Positions 1 to 8,449 are shown, numbered from the stretch's first letter. The stretch is 37,891 nucleotides of DNA from Nocardioides sp. (GCA_025924815.1 JAICHQ010000024.1:1-37891), one strand, 5' to 3'. Notes: generated by a model from the letters alone, not told the origin. Numbers and translations: made by a program.

Positions 1-740
1 AGCTGACCGACTTCGACGTCTTCCACCCCGACCGGATGGCCTCGCGGATCCTCGACATGGGCGACGTGATGACCTTGATCGAGCAGGCCGAGAAGGCCTT
101 CGACCAGGAGCAGGCGCTCAAGGCGGCCGAGAAGCTCACCACCGGCGGCGACTTCACCCTCGACGACTTCCTCGAGCAGATGCAGCAGGTCCGCAAGCTC
201 GGCTCGATGTCGAAGATCATGGGAATGCTGCCGGGCATGGGGCAGTTCCGCGACCAGCTCGAGAACTTCGACGAGCGCGAGATCGACCGGATCCAGGCGG
301 TCATCCAGTCGATGACGCCGGCCGAGCGGGCCAACCCCAAGATCATCGACGGCTCCCGCCGTGCGCGCATCGCGAAGGGCTCCGGCCGGCAGGTGTCCGA
401 CGTGAACAGCCTGGTCGACCGGTTCTTCGAGGCCCGCAAGATGATGCAGTCGTTCGCGAAGGGCGGCGGCATGCCCGGACTCCCGGGGATGCCCGGCATG
501 GCCGGTGGCGGCAAACGGGGTCGCGCCAAGCAGGCGGCCAAGAACAAGCCGGGCAAGGGGCGTCGCGTGAGCGGCAACCCGGCCAAGGCGGCGGCCCAGG
601 CCGCGGCGCAGAGCAGGGCCGCCGAGGGCAAGGCTGCCTCGACGAACCCGTTCGGCAACCCCGACGGCGAGGAGATCGACTACGAGAAGGCGGCCGCGGC
701 GCTCGACCTGCCGAAGGACTTCTCGAAGTACCTCAAGTGA
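1..740 (+). CDS. ffh: Signal recognition particle protein Ffh, C-terminal part (5' truncated by window)
   Basis: The frame is open from base 3 and enters from outside the window, so only the end of the G domain and the M domain are present. Ffh is the SRP GTPase that binds 4.5S RNA and signal peptides and delivers ribosomes to FtsY at the membrane. The visible part has the methionine-rich M domain (LGSMSKIMGMLPGMGQ near base 210, SMTPAERANPKII near 310, then the RNA-binding SRRARIAKGSG segment) and RFFEARKMMQ. After it comes a Gly/Met/Lys-rich and Ala-rich tail of about 80 residues, typical of actinobacterial Ffh. The stop overlaps the next gene by 4 nt (GTGA), so the two are probably translationally coupled. 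Confidence 0.97.
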   Translation, partial: LTDFDVFHPDRMASRILDMGDVMTLIEQAEKAFDQEQALKAAEKLTTGGDFTLDDFLEQMQQVRKLGSMSKIMGMLPGMGQFRDQLENFDEREIDRIQAVIQSMTPAERANPKIIDGSRRARIAKGSGRQVSDVNSLVDRFFEARKMMQSFAKGGGMPGLPGMPGMAGGGKRGRAKQAAKNKPGKGRRVSGNPAKAAAQAAAQSRAAEGKAASTNPFGNPDGEEIDYEKAAAALDLPKDFSKYLK

Positions 741-1111
741 GCAGTGCCCCGTCGGTCCTGGTCGTCGACGGTGCCAACGTCGTCGGCGCGCGTCCCGACG
801 GCTGGTGGAAGGACCGGGCCGGCGCCGCCCGGCGTCTGCACGAGCAGCTGGTCACCGCCGACCTCGACGGCGACATCGTCCTGGTCCTCGAAGGGGCGGC
901 GAAGGCTGGTGTGCCGGTGGGACGCGACGGTCACGTGACCGTCGTCCACGCGCCCCAGGACGGCGACGCCGAGATCGTGCGGCAGGCGCACAAGGCCGCC
1001 GAGGCCGGTCGCCAGGTCACGGTGGTGACCGCCGACAGGCTGCTCGCCGCCCGGGTGGCCAAGGCCGGCACGACCGTGGGGCCGACCTGGCTGCTCGACC
1101 GGCTGACCTGA
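737..1111 (+). CDS. Small NYN/PIN-like domain protein, putative nuclease
   Basis: A 124-residue protein whose GTG start overlaps the ffh stop. It begins LVVDGANVVG and has further acidic positions in VLVLEGAA, DGDAEIVRQA and VVTADRLLA. An early Asp-Gly-Ala-Asn followed by spaced acidic residues in a Rossmann-like pattern is what NYN/PIN-type RNases show. Relatives next to ffh in actinobacteria are usually annotated as hypothetical or NTP pyrophosphohydrolase. Position suggests co-transcription with ffh. The nuclease role is inferred from motif layout only; substrate unknown. Confidence 0.72.
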   Translation: MSSAPSVLVVDGANVVGARPDGWWKDRAGAARRLHEQLVTADLDGDIVLVLEGAAKAGVPVGRDGHVTVVHAPQDGDAEIVRQAHKAAEAGRQVTVVTADRLLAARVAKAGTTVGPTWLLDRLT

Positions 1112-1125
1112 GCGAGCAGGCTCGC
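1112..1125. terminator. Short hairpin between convergent genes
   Basis: GCGAGC and GCTCGC (1112-1117, 1120-1125) form a compact GC-rich hairpin in the 20-nt gap between the NYN gene and the convergent ROK gene. There is no T-tract. It may end transcription in both directions, but the stem is short. Confidence 0.35.
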
Positions 1126-1131
1126 GCGGAC

Positions 1132-2298
1132 TCAGGCGATCTCGGTGGCGCGGCTGATCGCCAGGGCGAGGGACCCGATCAGCTCGGCGCGCCCGCCGAA
1201 CTTCCCCGAGACGACCTCGCACGACGCGGCGGCCTCGGGGTGGGCGTAGCGGTCGACGCCGCCGCGGATGGCCGCGACCAGGGTCGTGGAGGCTCCGAGC
1301 GACCCGCCGACGACCACCTTGGCCGGGTTGAGCGTCGTGCACACCCCGGCCAGCACCCGGCCGACGGTGTGTCCCGCGTCGGTGAGCACGCGGCGTACGG
1401 CGGGCTCACCGTCGGCGTCCAGCCGCAGCAGGCCGAGCAGGTCGAGATCCCCGGAGTACGCCGGCCGGACCAGCTCCAGCAGGCGCCGGGTCGAGACCTC
1501 CGTCTCCAGGCAGCCGCGGCTGCCGCACCGGCAGACGTCGCCGTCCTCGCGCGCGAGGACGTGTCCGATCTCCCCGGCGAGCCCGGCGGTCCCGCGGTGC
1601 AGCCGCCCGCCCAGGACGAGACCGGCTCCGACGCCGCTGGCGAGCTTGACGTAGAGCAGGTCCGCGACGCCGCGCCCGGCGCCGTGCTGGTGCTCGGCCA
1701 TGGCGCCGAGGTTGGCGTCGTTGTCGACCACGACCGGCAGGCCGATCCGCCGGCTCAGCTCGTCGGCGGGGGCCAGCTCGTGCCAGCCCGGCAGCACGGC
1801 GGGGTCGACGCGCGCCGAGCGTCGGTCGATCGGGGCGGGCACGCACAGGCCGACCATCAGGAGGTCGGCGACCGGCAGGCCCGCCTCGTCGGAGGCACGG
1901 CGTACCAGGTCGGCCGCGACGTCGAGCGTCGCGCTGCCGTGGGGGTCGGCATCGGTCTGGGTCTCGACCTCCGCCTGGATCGTGGCGCTGCGGTCCGAGA
2001 CGGCGACGCGCACGTGACCGTGCCCGATGTCGACGCCGGCGACGCCTCCGGGGCGGATCGCCAGGGCGACCAGCAGGGGCGGACGGCCGCTCCCACCCTT
2101 GTACGGCGTGCCGCGGTCCTCAGTCTCGACCACCAGCCCGGTGTCGAGCAGCTCGCTGACCAGGCTCGAGACGGTCGTGCGCGACAGTCCCGACCCGCGG
2201 GCCAGATCGGCGCGGCTCTGCGGGCCGTTCGATCCGAGCAGCGCGGTGATGGCGCGGAGGTTCGAGCTGCGCAGCTGAGCCAGGGAGTGTCCGGGCAC
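1132..2298 (-). CDS. ROK family transcriptional regulator / sugar kinase-like protein
   Basis: A 388-residue ROK protein. Residues about 8-60 form a winged helix (SRADLARGSGLSRTTVSSLV), which marks it as a regulator of the NagC/XylR type rather than a plain glucokinase. The ASKHA fold follows: GVDIGHGH (88-95, phosphate 1-like), VDNDAN (191-196, catalytic Asp region), GEIGH (242-246) and the zinc-binding cluster CRCGSRGC (256-263). ROK regulators usually sense a sugar or sugar phosphate. The neighbours give no sugar pathway, so the ligand is unknown. The GTG start lies 6 nt after a TAGGCT box, so the mRNA is probably leaderless. Confidence 0.93.
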   Translation of the reverse strand: MPGHSLAQLRSSNLRAITALLGSNGPQSRADLARGSGLSRTTVSSLVSELLDTGLVVETEDRGTPYKGGSGRPPLLVALAIRPGGVAGVDIGHGHVRVAVSDRSATIQAEVETQTDADPHGSATLDVAADLVRRASDEAGLPVADLLMVGLCVPAPIDRRSARVDPAVLPGWHELAPADELSRRIGLPVVVDNDANLGAMAEHQHGAGRGVADLLYVKLASGVGAGLVLGGRLHRGTAGLAGEIGHVLAREDGDVCRCGSRGCLETEVSTRRLLELVRPAYSGDLDLLGLLRLDADGEPAVRRVLTDAGHTVGRVLAGVCTTLNPAKVVVGGSLGASTTLVAAIRGGVDRYAHPEAAASCEVVSGKFGGRAELIGSLALAISRATEIA

Positions 2299-2304
2299 CG
2301 GGGA

Positions 2305-2310
2305 AGCCTA
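2305..2310 (-). promoter_or_regulatory. -10 box of leaderless ROK promoter
   Basis: On the minus strand TAGGCT is followed by 6 nt and then the GTG of the ROK gene. This TAnnnT-N6-start layout places the transcription start at or next to the start codon. No clear -35 box is seen. Confidence 0.6.
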
Positions 2311-2427
2311 GACCGGTTCGCCCGTGGACCGGGTGCCTGACCGATCCCGCGGACTGAGGCTAACTGCGGTAGCGGAGCTCCGGCGGGCGGCGGCCATCCG
2401 ACGTGATGAACCAGTGAGGGGTAGGCC

Positions 2428-3033
2428 TCAGATCGGCCCGGGCTCGTCGACCCCGAGGTTCTCCAGCTCCCGCTCGGCGGCCGGGTGGGGTGGCACGGCC
2501 TCGAGGTGGTGGGTGCGCACGGCCGCGAACGTCCACAGCTTGTTCAGCACGAACGACAGCGGCGTGACGACGACGATGACGATCAGCTGCGCCCAGTACA
2601 ACCGCGTGCGCAGGCCGCTGGAGTCGTCGAGCAGGCCGGTGGGCAGCGACAACGGCGAGCCCCGGTGCATGAGCAGGGTCAGCAGCACAAGCCCGATCGC
2701 CTGGCCGAGCAGGCCGACGGCGAGGAACGGCCAGTACTCCCGCAGCCATCGTGAGTGGCGCGTGCTGCGGAAGGTCCACCACCGGTTGAGCTGGAAGTTC
2801 CACAGGTTGGCGACCAGGAACGCGACGGTCGAGTAGAGGTGGTACCAGCGCACGTGGAACTCCGTCGGCCGCAGCCCGGCGATCGCGTCCTCGGCCCCCG
2901 GCCCCAGCCTTTTGACCAGCACCAGCACGACGAGGTTGACCGCCACGCCCGTGCCGCCGACGAGCGCGAACCGGCCGAACTGCAGCGCGTTGCGCGAGTG
3001 TCTGCGCAGGGCGCCGGTCCGGGTCGTGCTCAC
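2428..3033 (-). CDS. GtrA family membrane protein
   Basis: From the GTG at 3033 the product is about 201 residues. It shows the GtrA/DPMS-type start FGRFALVGGTGVAVNLVVL (first membrane helix) and then helices around YSTVAFLVANLWNFQLNRWWTF, YWPFLAVGLLGQAIGLVLL and LIVIVVVTPLSFVLNKLWTF, so four in all. The N-W-x-F-N-R/K-x-W-T-F pattern occurs twice, as usual for GtrA. The family is implicated in moving polyprenyl-linked sugars across the membrane for cell-envelope glycosylation. I preferred GTG 3033 over the in-frame ATG at 3069, because the extra 12 residues lack family character and enter the divergent promoter region. Confidence 0.9.
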   Translation of the reverse strand: MSTTRTGALRRHSRNALQFGRFALVGGTGVAVNLVVLVLVKRLGPGAEDAIAGLRPTEFHVRWYHLYSTVAFLVANLWNFQLNRWWTFRSTRHSRWLREYWPFLAVGLLGQAIGLVLLTLLMHRGSPLSLPTGLLDDSSGLRTRLYWAQLIVIVVVTPLSFVLNKLWTFAAVRTHHLEAVPPHPAAERELENLGVDEPGPI

Positions 3034-3109
3034 AGAGGCGCACCATATCCGCCGCCGCCCACTGTCCACCGCGCCTCGGGCCCCGGCGTACGACGAGCGC
3101 GCCAGCCGG

Positions 3110-3115
3110 TAGCGT
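3110..3115 (+). promoter_or_regulatory. -10 box of near-leaderless amidohydrolase promoter
   Basis: TAGCGT is followed by 7 nt and the GTG start at 3123. There is no Shine-Dalgarno sequence in the gap, which fits a leaderless transcript. Confidence 0.5.
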
Positions 3116-3122
3116 CCGGACG

Positions 3123-4193
3123 GTGACGACTCTGCGCTTCCGCGGCCCGGTCCTGCCCGACGGCGAGCCGGGTGACCTCTACGTCGTCGACGGGCGGATC
3201 ACCCGCGAGCCGGTGTCCGGCGCCGAGACCGCAGCCGAGGGCTGGCTCGTCCCCGGCCTGGTCGACGCCCACTGCCACCTCGGTCTCGACGAGCACGGAG
3301 CCGTCGACGAGGAGACCACCGAGCAGCAGGCGCTGGCCGACCGCGGGGCGGGCTCGCTCCTGCTGCGCGACTGCGGCTCGCCCGCCGACACCCGCTGGGT
3401 GCAGGAGCGCGACGACCTGCCGCGGCTGATCCGCTGCGGCCGCCACATCGCCCGCACCCGGCGCTACATCCGCAACTTCGCCCACGAGATCGAGCCCGAC
3501 GAGATCACGGCGTACGTCGCGCAGGAGGCGCAGGCGGGCGACGGCTGGGTGAAGCTGGTCGGCGACTGGATCTCGCGCGAGGAGGGGGACCTCGCCCCGT
3601 CGTTCCCCGCCGACGCGTTCGCGGTCGCGATCGCCACCGCCCACCAGCACGGCGCCCGGGTGACCGCCCACTGCTTCGGCGAGGCCGTCCTGCCGTGGCT
3701 GGTCGAGGCGGGCATCGACTGCATCGAGCACGGCACCGGGCTCACCACCGACCTCGTCGAGACGATGGCCGCGCGCGGCACGGCGCTGGTCCCCACGGCC
3801 TACCAGCTCAACAACTTCCCGGGGTACGCCGCGGCGGGCGCCGAGAGGTTCCCGGCGTACGCCGACCACATGCTCGACCTGCACGTGCGCCGGCGCGACA
3901 CGATCATGGCGGCCTACGAGGCGGGGGTCGCGATCTACGCCGGCACCGACGCCGGCGGTGTGCTGGCCCACGGCCTGATCGCCGACGAGGTGGCCGAGCT
4001 CGCGTCGTACGGCATGCCGGCGGACTACGCCCTCGGCGCCGCCAGCTGGCGGGCGCGCGCGTGGCTCGGGTGGGACGCCGCCCTCGACGAGGGCGCCCCG
4101 GCCGACTTCGTGGTCTACCCGCGCGACCCGCGCGAGGACCTGACCGTGCTGCGAGAGCCGACCGCCGTCGTCCTGCGCGGACAGGTCGTGTGA
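3123..4193 (+). CDS. Amidohydrolase family protein (imidazolonepropionase-like)
   Basis: A 356-residue metal-dependent hydrolase of the amidohydrolase superfamily. Metal ligands are recognisable: DAHCHLG (H50, H52), the possible bridging lysine in GWVKLVGDW (K144), TAHCFGE (H183), IEHGTG (H203) and AGTDAGG (D276). The short beta-sandwich half is split between the N-terminal 45 residues and the C-terminal DFVVYPRDP...VVLRGQVV. The layout matches imidazolonepropionase/prolidase-like subfamilies that hydrolyse cyclic amides or dipeptide-like substrates. The actual substrate cannot be read from the sequence. The last codon overlaps the GTG of the following methyltransferase. Confidence 0.9.
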   Translation: MTTLRFRGPVLPDGEPGDLYVVDGRITREPVSGAETAAEGWLVPGLVDAHCHLGLDEHGAVDEETTEQQALADRGAGSLLLRDCGSPADTRWVQERDDLPRLIRCGRHIARTRRYIRNFAHEIEPDEITAYVAQEAQAGDGWVKLVGDWISREEGDLAPSFPADAFAVAIATAHQHGARVTAHCFGEAVLPWLVEAGIDCIEHGTGLTTDLVETMAARGTALVPTAYQLNNFPGYAAAGAERFPAYADHMLDLHVRRRDTIMAAYEAGVAIYAGTDAGGVLAHGLIADEVAELASYGMPADYALGAASWRARAWLGWDAALDEGAPADFVVYPRDPREDLTVLREPTAVVLRGQVV

Positions 4194-5140
4194 ACGAGCC
4201 CCAGCTCGTGGCGGCGCTCCGTTCGGCGGGCTGCGTCTTCGCCGAGGACGAGGCCCGGCTGCTCCTGGACGAGGCGACGTCGCCGGCCGAGCTGATGGCG
4301 TGGGCGGCGCGCCGGATGGCGGGGGAGCCGTTGGAGCAGATCGTGGGCTGGGCGGCGTTCGCGGGGCTGCGCATCGCGGTCGACCCGCGTGTCTTCGTCC
4401 CGCGCCGTCGCAGCGAGCTCGTCGTCGAGGTCGCGAGCCGTCAGCCCGCGGCGCTGGTGGTCGACCTGTGCTGCGGCACGGGCGCCCTCGGGGCGGCGCT
4501 GGCGGCTCGGTGGCCCGCCGCCGAGGTGTACGCCGCCGACTCCGACCCGGTCGCGGTCGCCGGCGCACGGCGCAACCTCCCGCCCGAGCGGGTCTTCGAG
4601 GGCGACCTGTACGCCGCCCTCCCGGAGGACCTGCGCGGACGTGTCGACCTGCTCGTGGTCAACGCTCCCTACGTCCCGACCGACGCGATCGCGACCATGC
4701 CCCGCGAGGCGCGCGACCACGAGCACCGGATGGCGCTCGACGGCGGCGCCGACGGGCTCGACGTACAGCGCCGCGTGGCCGCAGGAGCGCCGGACTGGCT
4801 GAGCCCCGGCGGGCGTCTCGTCCTCGAGACCGGTCGGGCTCAGGCCGAGCTGACGGCAGCCCTGCTGAGCGCCGTGGGACTGGCGACCTCGGTCGAGACC
4901 GACGACGAGATCGGCGCCACGGCGGTGCTGGGCCGGGCCCGAACCGGGACCGGCGGCACGATTTCGGCCGATCCCGGAGGTCTGGCAGAATCCGTCGCTG
5001 AGCCTGTCCCGTCCGGTCCCTCTCAACCGCGACTCGACAGCCCACCGAGGCCGGTGCCCGTGTCCCCACGCAGGCGCCCACCCTCACCCACACCAAGTTT
5101 CGAGGAGACACCACAACCGTGGCCGTCAAGATCCGTCTGA
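4190..5140 (+). CDS. PrmC/HemK-related protein-glutamine N5-methyltransferase, unknown substrate
   Basis: A 316-residue SAM-dependent methyltransferase of the HemK family. The GTG start overlaps the previous stop by 4 nt. An N-terminal helical part (to about residue 60) precedes the SAM motif [16 protein letters not shown] and the acidic loop VYAADSDP. The catalytic tetrapeptide reads NAPY instead of the NPPY of PrmC. As far as I recall, this NAPY form belongs to an actinobacterial PrmC paralogue group of unknown target, so I do not call it prmC. The fold ends near base 4940. A further 65 or so Pro/Ser/Arg-rich residues run through the rpsP promoter and leader and overlap rpsP by 22 nt. Confidence 0.88.
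   Translation: MNEPQLVAALRSAGCVFAEDEARLLLDEATSPAELMAWAARRMAGEPLEQIVGWAAFAGLRIAVDPRVFVPRRRSELVVEVASRQPAALVVDLCCGTGALGAALAARWPAAEVYAADSDPVAVAGARRNLPPERVFEGDLYAALPEDLRGRVDLLVVNAPYVPTDAIATMPREARDHEHRMALDGGADGLDVQRRVAAGAPDWLSPGGRLVLETGRAQAELTAALLSAVGLATSVETDDEIGATAVLGRARTGTGGTISADPGGLAESVAEPVPSGPSQPRLDSPPRPVPVSPRRRPPSPTPSFEETPQPWPSRSV
4962..4991 (+). promoter_or_regulatory. Putative rpsP promoter inside the upstream methyltransferase gene
   Basis: TTTCGG (4962-4967), an 18-nt spacer and CAGAAT (4986-4991). The -10 context TCTGGCAGAATCCGTC closely resembles TCTGGCAAGATTCGTC upstream of rplS, which supports use as a ribosomal-protein promoter. It would give a leader of about 120 nt. Confidence 0.5.
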
Positions 5141-5700
5141 AGCGCATGGGCAAGGTCCGTGCGCCGCACTACCGCATCGTCGTCGTCGACTCGCGCAAGA
5201 AGCGCGACGGCAGGGTGCTCGAGGAGATCGGGCTGTACCACCCGAAGGAGGACCCGTCGTACATCAGCGTCGTGTCCGAGCGGGCGCAGTACTGGCTCGG
5301 CGTGGGCGCCCAGCCCTCCGAGGCCGTCGCCAAGCTGCTCAAGGTCACCGGCGACTGGCAGAGGTTCAAGGGCTACGCCGCCACCGAGGGCACGCTGCGC
5401 GTGGCCGAGCCCAAGCGCGACAAGCTCGAGATCTTCAACGAGGCCCTCAAGGACTCCGCGGGTGAGCCCAAGGGCGAGGCCGTGACCAAGCGGGCCGCGA
5501 AGAAGTCCGCGGCGAAGCCGGCCGAGGACAAGGTCGAGGACAAGACCGAGTCGGCCGAGACACCGGCTGAGGCCGTCGAGACCCCCGCCGAGGAGGTCGC
5601 GCCGGTCCCCGCCGACGAGACGCCCGAGGGGGCAGCCGACGCCGCCGAGGCGGGCGAGGCGGCCGAGGTCGACGCCGAGGCGAAGAAGGACGAGGCCTGA
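5119..5700 (+). CDS. rpsP: 30S ribosomal protein S16 with long acidic tail
   Basis: Residues 1 to about 85 are canonical bS16 ([25 protein letters not shown], then [14 protein letters not shown] and [13 protein letters not shown]). S16 helps assemble and stabilise the 30S body. The protein is 193 residues, roughly twice the usual bS16 length. The extra 100 residues are a Lys/Ala then Glu/Ala/Pro low-complexity tail ([30 protein letters not shown]). Shorter tails of this kind are common in actinobacteria and are expected to be disordered. The GTG start at 5119 is fixed by the conserved N terminus. khpA follows 2 nt after the stop. Confidence 0.97.
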   Translation: MAVKIRLKRMGKVRAPHYRIVVVDSRKKRDGRVLEEIGLYHPKEDPSYISVVSERAQYWLGVGAQPSEAVAKLLKVTGDWQRFKGYAATEGTLRVAEPKRDKLEIFNEALKDSAGEPKGEAVTKRAAKKSAAKPAEDKVEDKTESAETPAEAVETPAEEVAPVPADETPEGAADAAEAGEAAEVDAEAKKDEA

Positions 5701-5702
5701 TC

Positions 5703-5945
5703 GTGCTCGCCGAGGCGCTGGAGCACCTGGTCCGCGGGGTCGTCGACCACCCGGACGACGTCATCGTCCGCGACAAGCAGACGCGGCGCGGTCCGCTGCT
5801 GGAGGTCCGGGTCCACCCCGACGACCTCGGCAAGGTCATCGGCCGCAACGGCCGCACAGCGACGGCGTTCCGCACCGTGATCTCGGCGCTGGCCGGCAAG
5901 GGCGGCTCCAAGATCGACTTCGTCGACGTCGATCGGGGTCGCTAG
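5703..5945 (+). CDS. khpA: KH-domain RNA-binding protein KhpA
   Basis: An 80-residue protein that is essentially one KH domain. The nucleic-acid-binding GxxG loop is visible as GKVIGRNGRTATA, preceded by LLEVRVHPDDL and followed by a helix and IDFVDVD. KhpA works as a dimer with KhpB/EloR to bind small and messenger RNAs and affects cell elongation and ribosome-related functions. Its place directly behind rpsP and before rimM is conserved in many Gram-positive bacteria. The GTG start is 2 nt after the rpsP stop, so the two genes are one operon. Confidence 0.95.
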   Translation: MLAEALEHLVRGVVDHPDDVIVRDKQTRRGPLLEVRVHPDDLGKVIGRNGRTATAFRTVISALAGKGGSKIDFVDVDRGR

Positions 5946-5961
5946 ACCTCTCGGTCGGCTC

Positions 5962-6000
5962 GTCCGCCCGGGCGGTGCCGGAGCACCTGCCGGGGCGGAC
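5962..6000 (+). terminator. Strong GC-rich hairpin after khpA
   Basis: An outer stem GTCCGCCC/GGGCGGAC (5962-5969, 5993-6000) encloses an inner stem 5971-5978/5983-5991 with loop CGGA and one bulge, giving a nearly continuous 16-bp hairpin. There is no T-run, as is common in high-GC actinobacteria. It sits between khpA and the rimM promoter. Confidence 0.6.
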
Positions 6001-6039
6001 GGCCCGCTCGTCATTTCGGGGGACGAACGACACCGCCAC

Positions 6040-6045
6040 TAGCCT
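6040..6045 (+). promoter_or_regulatory. -10 box of leaderless rimM promoter
   Basis: TAGCCT is followed by 6 nt and the GTG of rimM. Together with the hairpin upstream it starts a new transcription unit, rimM-trmD. Confidence 0.6.
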
Positions 6046-6051
6046 GACGGC

Positions 6052-6606
6052 GTGGACGGCGAGGGGACCATCGAGGTCGTGGTCGGTCGGATCGGCAAGC
6101 CCCACGGCATCCGTGGCGAGGTGACCGTCGAGCTGCGCACCGACGAGCCCGCACGCCGCTTCGCCGTCGGTACGACGCTCCGCGCCGAGCGCCCGCGGGG
6201 CCCGGCGTCCCCCTGGCCCTCCCTGAGGGTGGCGGCCACGCGGTGGCACCAGTCGACGCTGCTGGTCCGGTTCGAGGAGCTCACCGACCGCACCACGGCC
6301 GAGTCGGCGCGCGGCCTCCTGCTGCACGCGACGGTGGAGGCCACGGAGACGCCCGAGGACCCCGAGGAGTTCTACGACCACCAGCTGGTCGGGCTCGTCG
6401 CCGAGGACCTCCACGGCGCGACGCTCGGCGAGGTGACGGCCGTCCTGCACGGCGCCCAGGACCTCCTCCAGGTCCGTACGCCGGACGGCCGCCACGCCCT
6501 GGTGCCCTTCGTCGAGGCGCTGGTGCCCGAGGTCGACCTCGGCCGCGGCCGGGTGGTGGTCGCCGACCGTCCGGGTCTGGTCACCCCGTTCCCGGACGGC
6601 GCGTGA
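6052..6606 (+). CDS. rimM: Ribosome maturation factor RimM
   Basis: A 184-residue protein with the RimM N-terminal domain ([22 protein letters not shown], residues 7-28) and a C-terminal PRC barrel ([27 protein letters not shown], then [14 protein letters not shown]). RimM binds S19 and helps mature the 30S head. Start GTG 6052 follows a -10 box directly and leaves no room for a ribosome binding site, which fits leaderless initiation. trmD begins 7 nt after the stop, the usual partnership. Confidence 0.96.
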   Translation: MDGEGTIEVVVGRIGKPHGIRGEVTVELRTDEPARRFAVGTTLRAERPRGPASPWPSLRVAATRWHQSTLLVRFEELTDRTTAESARGLLLHATVEATETPEDPEEFYDHQLVGLVAEDLHGATLGEVTAVLHGAQDLLQVRTPDGRHALVPFVEALVPEVDLGRGRVVVADRPGLVTPFPDGA

Positions 6607-6613
6607 GGGCCGC

Positions 6614-7840
6614 ATGAGGATCGACGTGATCACGATCTTCCCGGCCTGGTTCGACTCCCTCGACCTCTCGCTGGCCGGCCGGGCCCGGGCCTCCGGGCTG
6701 CTCGACGTCGCGGTCCACGACCTGCGCGACTGGACCCACGACCGCCACCGCACCGTCGACGCCACGCCGTACGGCGGCGGTGCCGGCATGGTGATGAGGC
6801 CCGAGCCGTGGGGCGAGGCGCTCGATGCCGTGGTCTCCCTTCGGGACGGCTCGTCCGGTGAGGGTCGCCCCCGCCCGACGCTCGTCGTCCCGACCCCGAG
6901 CGGCGTGCCGTTCACCCAGGCGACCGCCCGTGAGCTCGCGACGGCCGGTCATCTGGTGTTCGCCTGCGGCCGCTACGAGGGCATCGACCAGCGGGTGGTC
7001 GACGAGGCGGCCGCGACGTACGACGTGCGTGAGCTGTCGCTCGGCGACTTCGTGCTCAACGGGGGAGAGGTCGCGGCGGCGGCGTTCATCGAGGCGGTGG
7101 TCCGGCTGCTGCCGGGCTTCGTTGGCAACCCCGACTCGCTGGCCGAGGAGTCCCACGAGGACGGCCTCCTGGAGTACCCCGTCTACACCAGGCCTCCCTC
7201 GTGGCGCGGCCGCGACGTGCCCCCGGTGCTCCTGTCCGGTGACCACGGCGCGATCGCGGCGTGGCGCCGTGCGGAGTCCGTACGGCGCACCGTCGCCCGC
7301 CGCCCCGACCTCGCCCACCCGGCGGCGTCGGTCGGCCTCGACGGTCTCGACCTCGAGATCCGGCCGGCGACCCGCGCCGACGCCGGAGAGATCTTCACGC
7401 TGACCCGGGCCTGCTGGCTGCAGGAGCTCCAGGCCAACCCGGGTGTGGTCATCCCCGCGCTCGAGGAGTCGCCGGACGACGCCGTGCGCGGGATCGAGGA
7501 GTGGACGACGTTCGTCGCGGTCGCCGGGGGCAGGATCGTGGGATCCACCCGTGGCCGGATCGCCGGCGACGCGGGGGGGCTCGACGACGCCGGAAGGCAC
7601 GGCAGCGTCTGGGACGTCGGCCGAGTGATGACGGCCCCGGACCTCCAGGGCCGCGGGCTGGGCCGACGCCTGCTCCAGCTGATCGAGGACGCCGCCCCCG
7701 CCGAGGTCACGTCGTACGAGCTCCGGACCGGCGCGAGGAGCGTCGACAACCTCCGGATGTACAAGAAGGCCGGCTACCGCGTCCAGGGACCGGCACCCGG
7801 GCCGCCAGGCGCGGTCGTGCTGACCAAGCGCCGTCGCTGA
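6614..7840 (+). CDS. trmD: tRNA (guanine37-N1)-methyltransferase TrmD fused to a C-terminal GNAT acetyltransferase domain
   Basis: Residues 1 to about 235 are TrmD, the SPOUT enzyme that makes m1G37 next to the anticodon and prevents +1 frameshifting. Seen are [21 protein letters not shown] (51-61), the trefoil-knot SAM site [10 protein letters not shown] (119-128), [12 protein letters not shown] (141-152) and [14 protein letters not shown] (206-219). Normal TrmD stops near here. This one continues to 408 residues with a GNAT domain: [17 protein letters not shown] (247-263), motif [21 protein letters not shown] (335-354) with acetyl-CoA signature QGRGLG, and motif [11 protein letters not shown] (379-388). 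No stop or restart lies between the parts, so it is one polypeptide. The acetylation target is unknown. Confidence 0.95.
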   Translation: MRIDVITIFPAWFDSLDLSLAGRARASGLLDVAVHDLRDWTHDRHRTVDATPYGGGAGMVMRPEPWGEALDAVVSLRDGSSGEGRPRPTLVVPTPSGVPFTQATARELATAGHLVFACGRYEGIDQRVVDEAAATYDVRELSLGDFVLNGGEVAAAAFIEAVVRLLPGFVGNPDSLAEESHEDGLLEYPVYTRPPSWRGRDVPPVLLSGDHGAIAAWRRAESVRRTVARRPDLAHPAASVGLDGLDLEIRPATRADAGEIFTLTRACWLQELQANPGVVIPALEESPDDAVRGIEEWTTFVAVAGGRIVGSTRGRIAGDAGGLDDAGRHGSVWDVGRVMTAPDLQGRGLGRRLLQLIEDAAPAEVTSYELRTGARSVDNLRMYKKAGYRVQGPAPGPPGAVVLTKRRR

Positions 7841-7849
7841 CCCGGCCGA

Positions 7850-7880
7850 TTACCACCGGCGGGGGCTGCTCTGGCAAGAT
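7850..7880 (+). promoter_or_regulatory. Putative rplS promoter
   Basis: TTACCA (7850-7855), a 19-nt spacer and CAAGAT (7875-7880), in the same TCTGGCA context as the rpsP promoter. The transcript would have about 165 nt of GC-rich untranslated leader before rplS, with small possible hairpins but no structure I can assign to a known family. Confidence 0.45.
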
Positions 7881-8050
7881 TCGTCCTTGGTCCATCCGGC
7901 CAAACAAGGAGCGTCCCGCCGGTTCGCGCGGGGGCTCCGCACCGTCTCCTGCCACAGGGGGAGGTCGGTGCCGCCGGCCACGCGGACAGACCACCACCTG
8001 AAGACACTTTTCCGCACCACGGCTGACCTGTGGCACTCGTGAGGAGAGAC

Positions 8051-8401
8051 ATGAACAACCTGATCACCGACCTCGGCAACGCCGCGAAGCGCGACGACCT
8101 CCCCGAGTTCCGCGCCGGCGACACGGTCAAGGTCCACGTGAAGGTCACGGAGGGCACGCGGTCGCGGGTCCAGATCTTCCAGGGCGTCGTGATCCGCGTC
8201 CAGGGCGCCGGCATCGGCCGCACCTTCACCGTCCGCAAGGTCTCCTTCGGCGTCGGGGTCGAGCGCACGTTCCCTCTGCACTCGCCGATCTTCGAGGAGA
8301 TCGAGATCGTCACCCGCGGTGACGTCCGCCGGGCGAAGCTCTACTACCTGCGCAACCTGCGGGGCAAGGCCGCCAAGATCAAGGAGCGCCGAGAGGTCTG
8401 A
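8051..8401 (+). CDS. rplS: 50S ribosomal protein L19
   Basis: A 116-residue bL19, the normal length. Core motifs are [55 protein letters not shown] and [20 protein letters not shown]19 lies at the 30S-50S interface (bridges B6/B8). I chose ATG 8051, behind a good GAGGAGAG Shine-Dalgarno sequence. The in-frame GTG at 8030 would add seven residues and bury that sequence in coding DNA. Confidence 0.97.
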   Translation: MNNLITDLGNAAKRDDLPEFRAGDTVKVHVKVTEGTRSRVQIFQGVVIRVQGAGIGRTFTVRKVSFGVGVERTFPLHSPIFEEIEIVTRGDVRRAKLYYLRNLRGKAAKIKERREV

Positions 8402-8437
8402 AGGCGCGGCCAGGAACTCCCGGGACCTCTGACTCGT

Positions 8438-8443
8438 TAGGCT
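8438..8443 (+). promoter_or_regulatory. -10 box of leaderless lepB promoter
   Basis: TAGGCT, then 6 nt, then GTG 8450. There is no ribosome binding site in the gap. Confidence 0.6.
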
Positions 8444-8449
8444 CTCAAT

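Noticed and set aside
4983..5000. Remnant of the dispersed repeat in the methyltransferase tail (GCTGAGCCTGTC)
   Set aside because: Only about 12 nt resemble the reverse complement of the repeat, too little to separate from chance.
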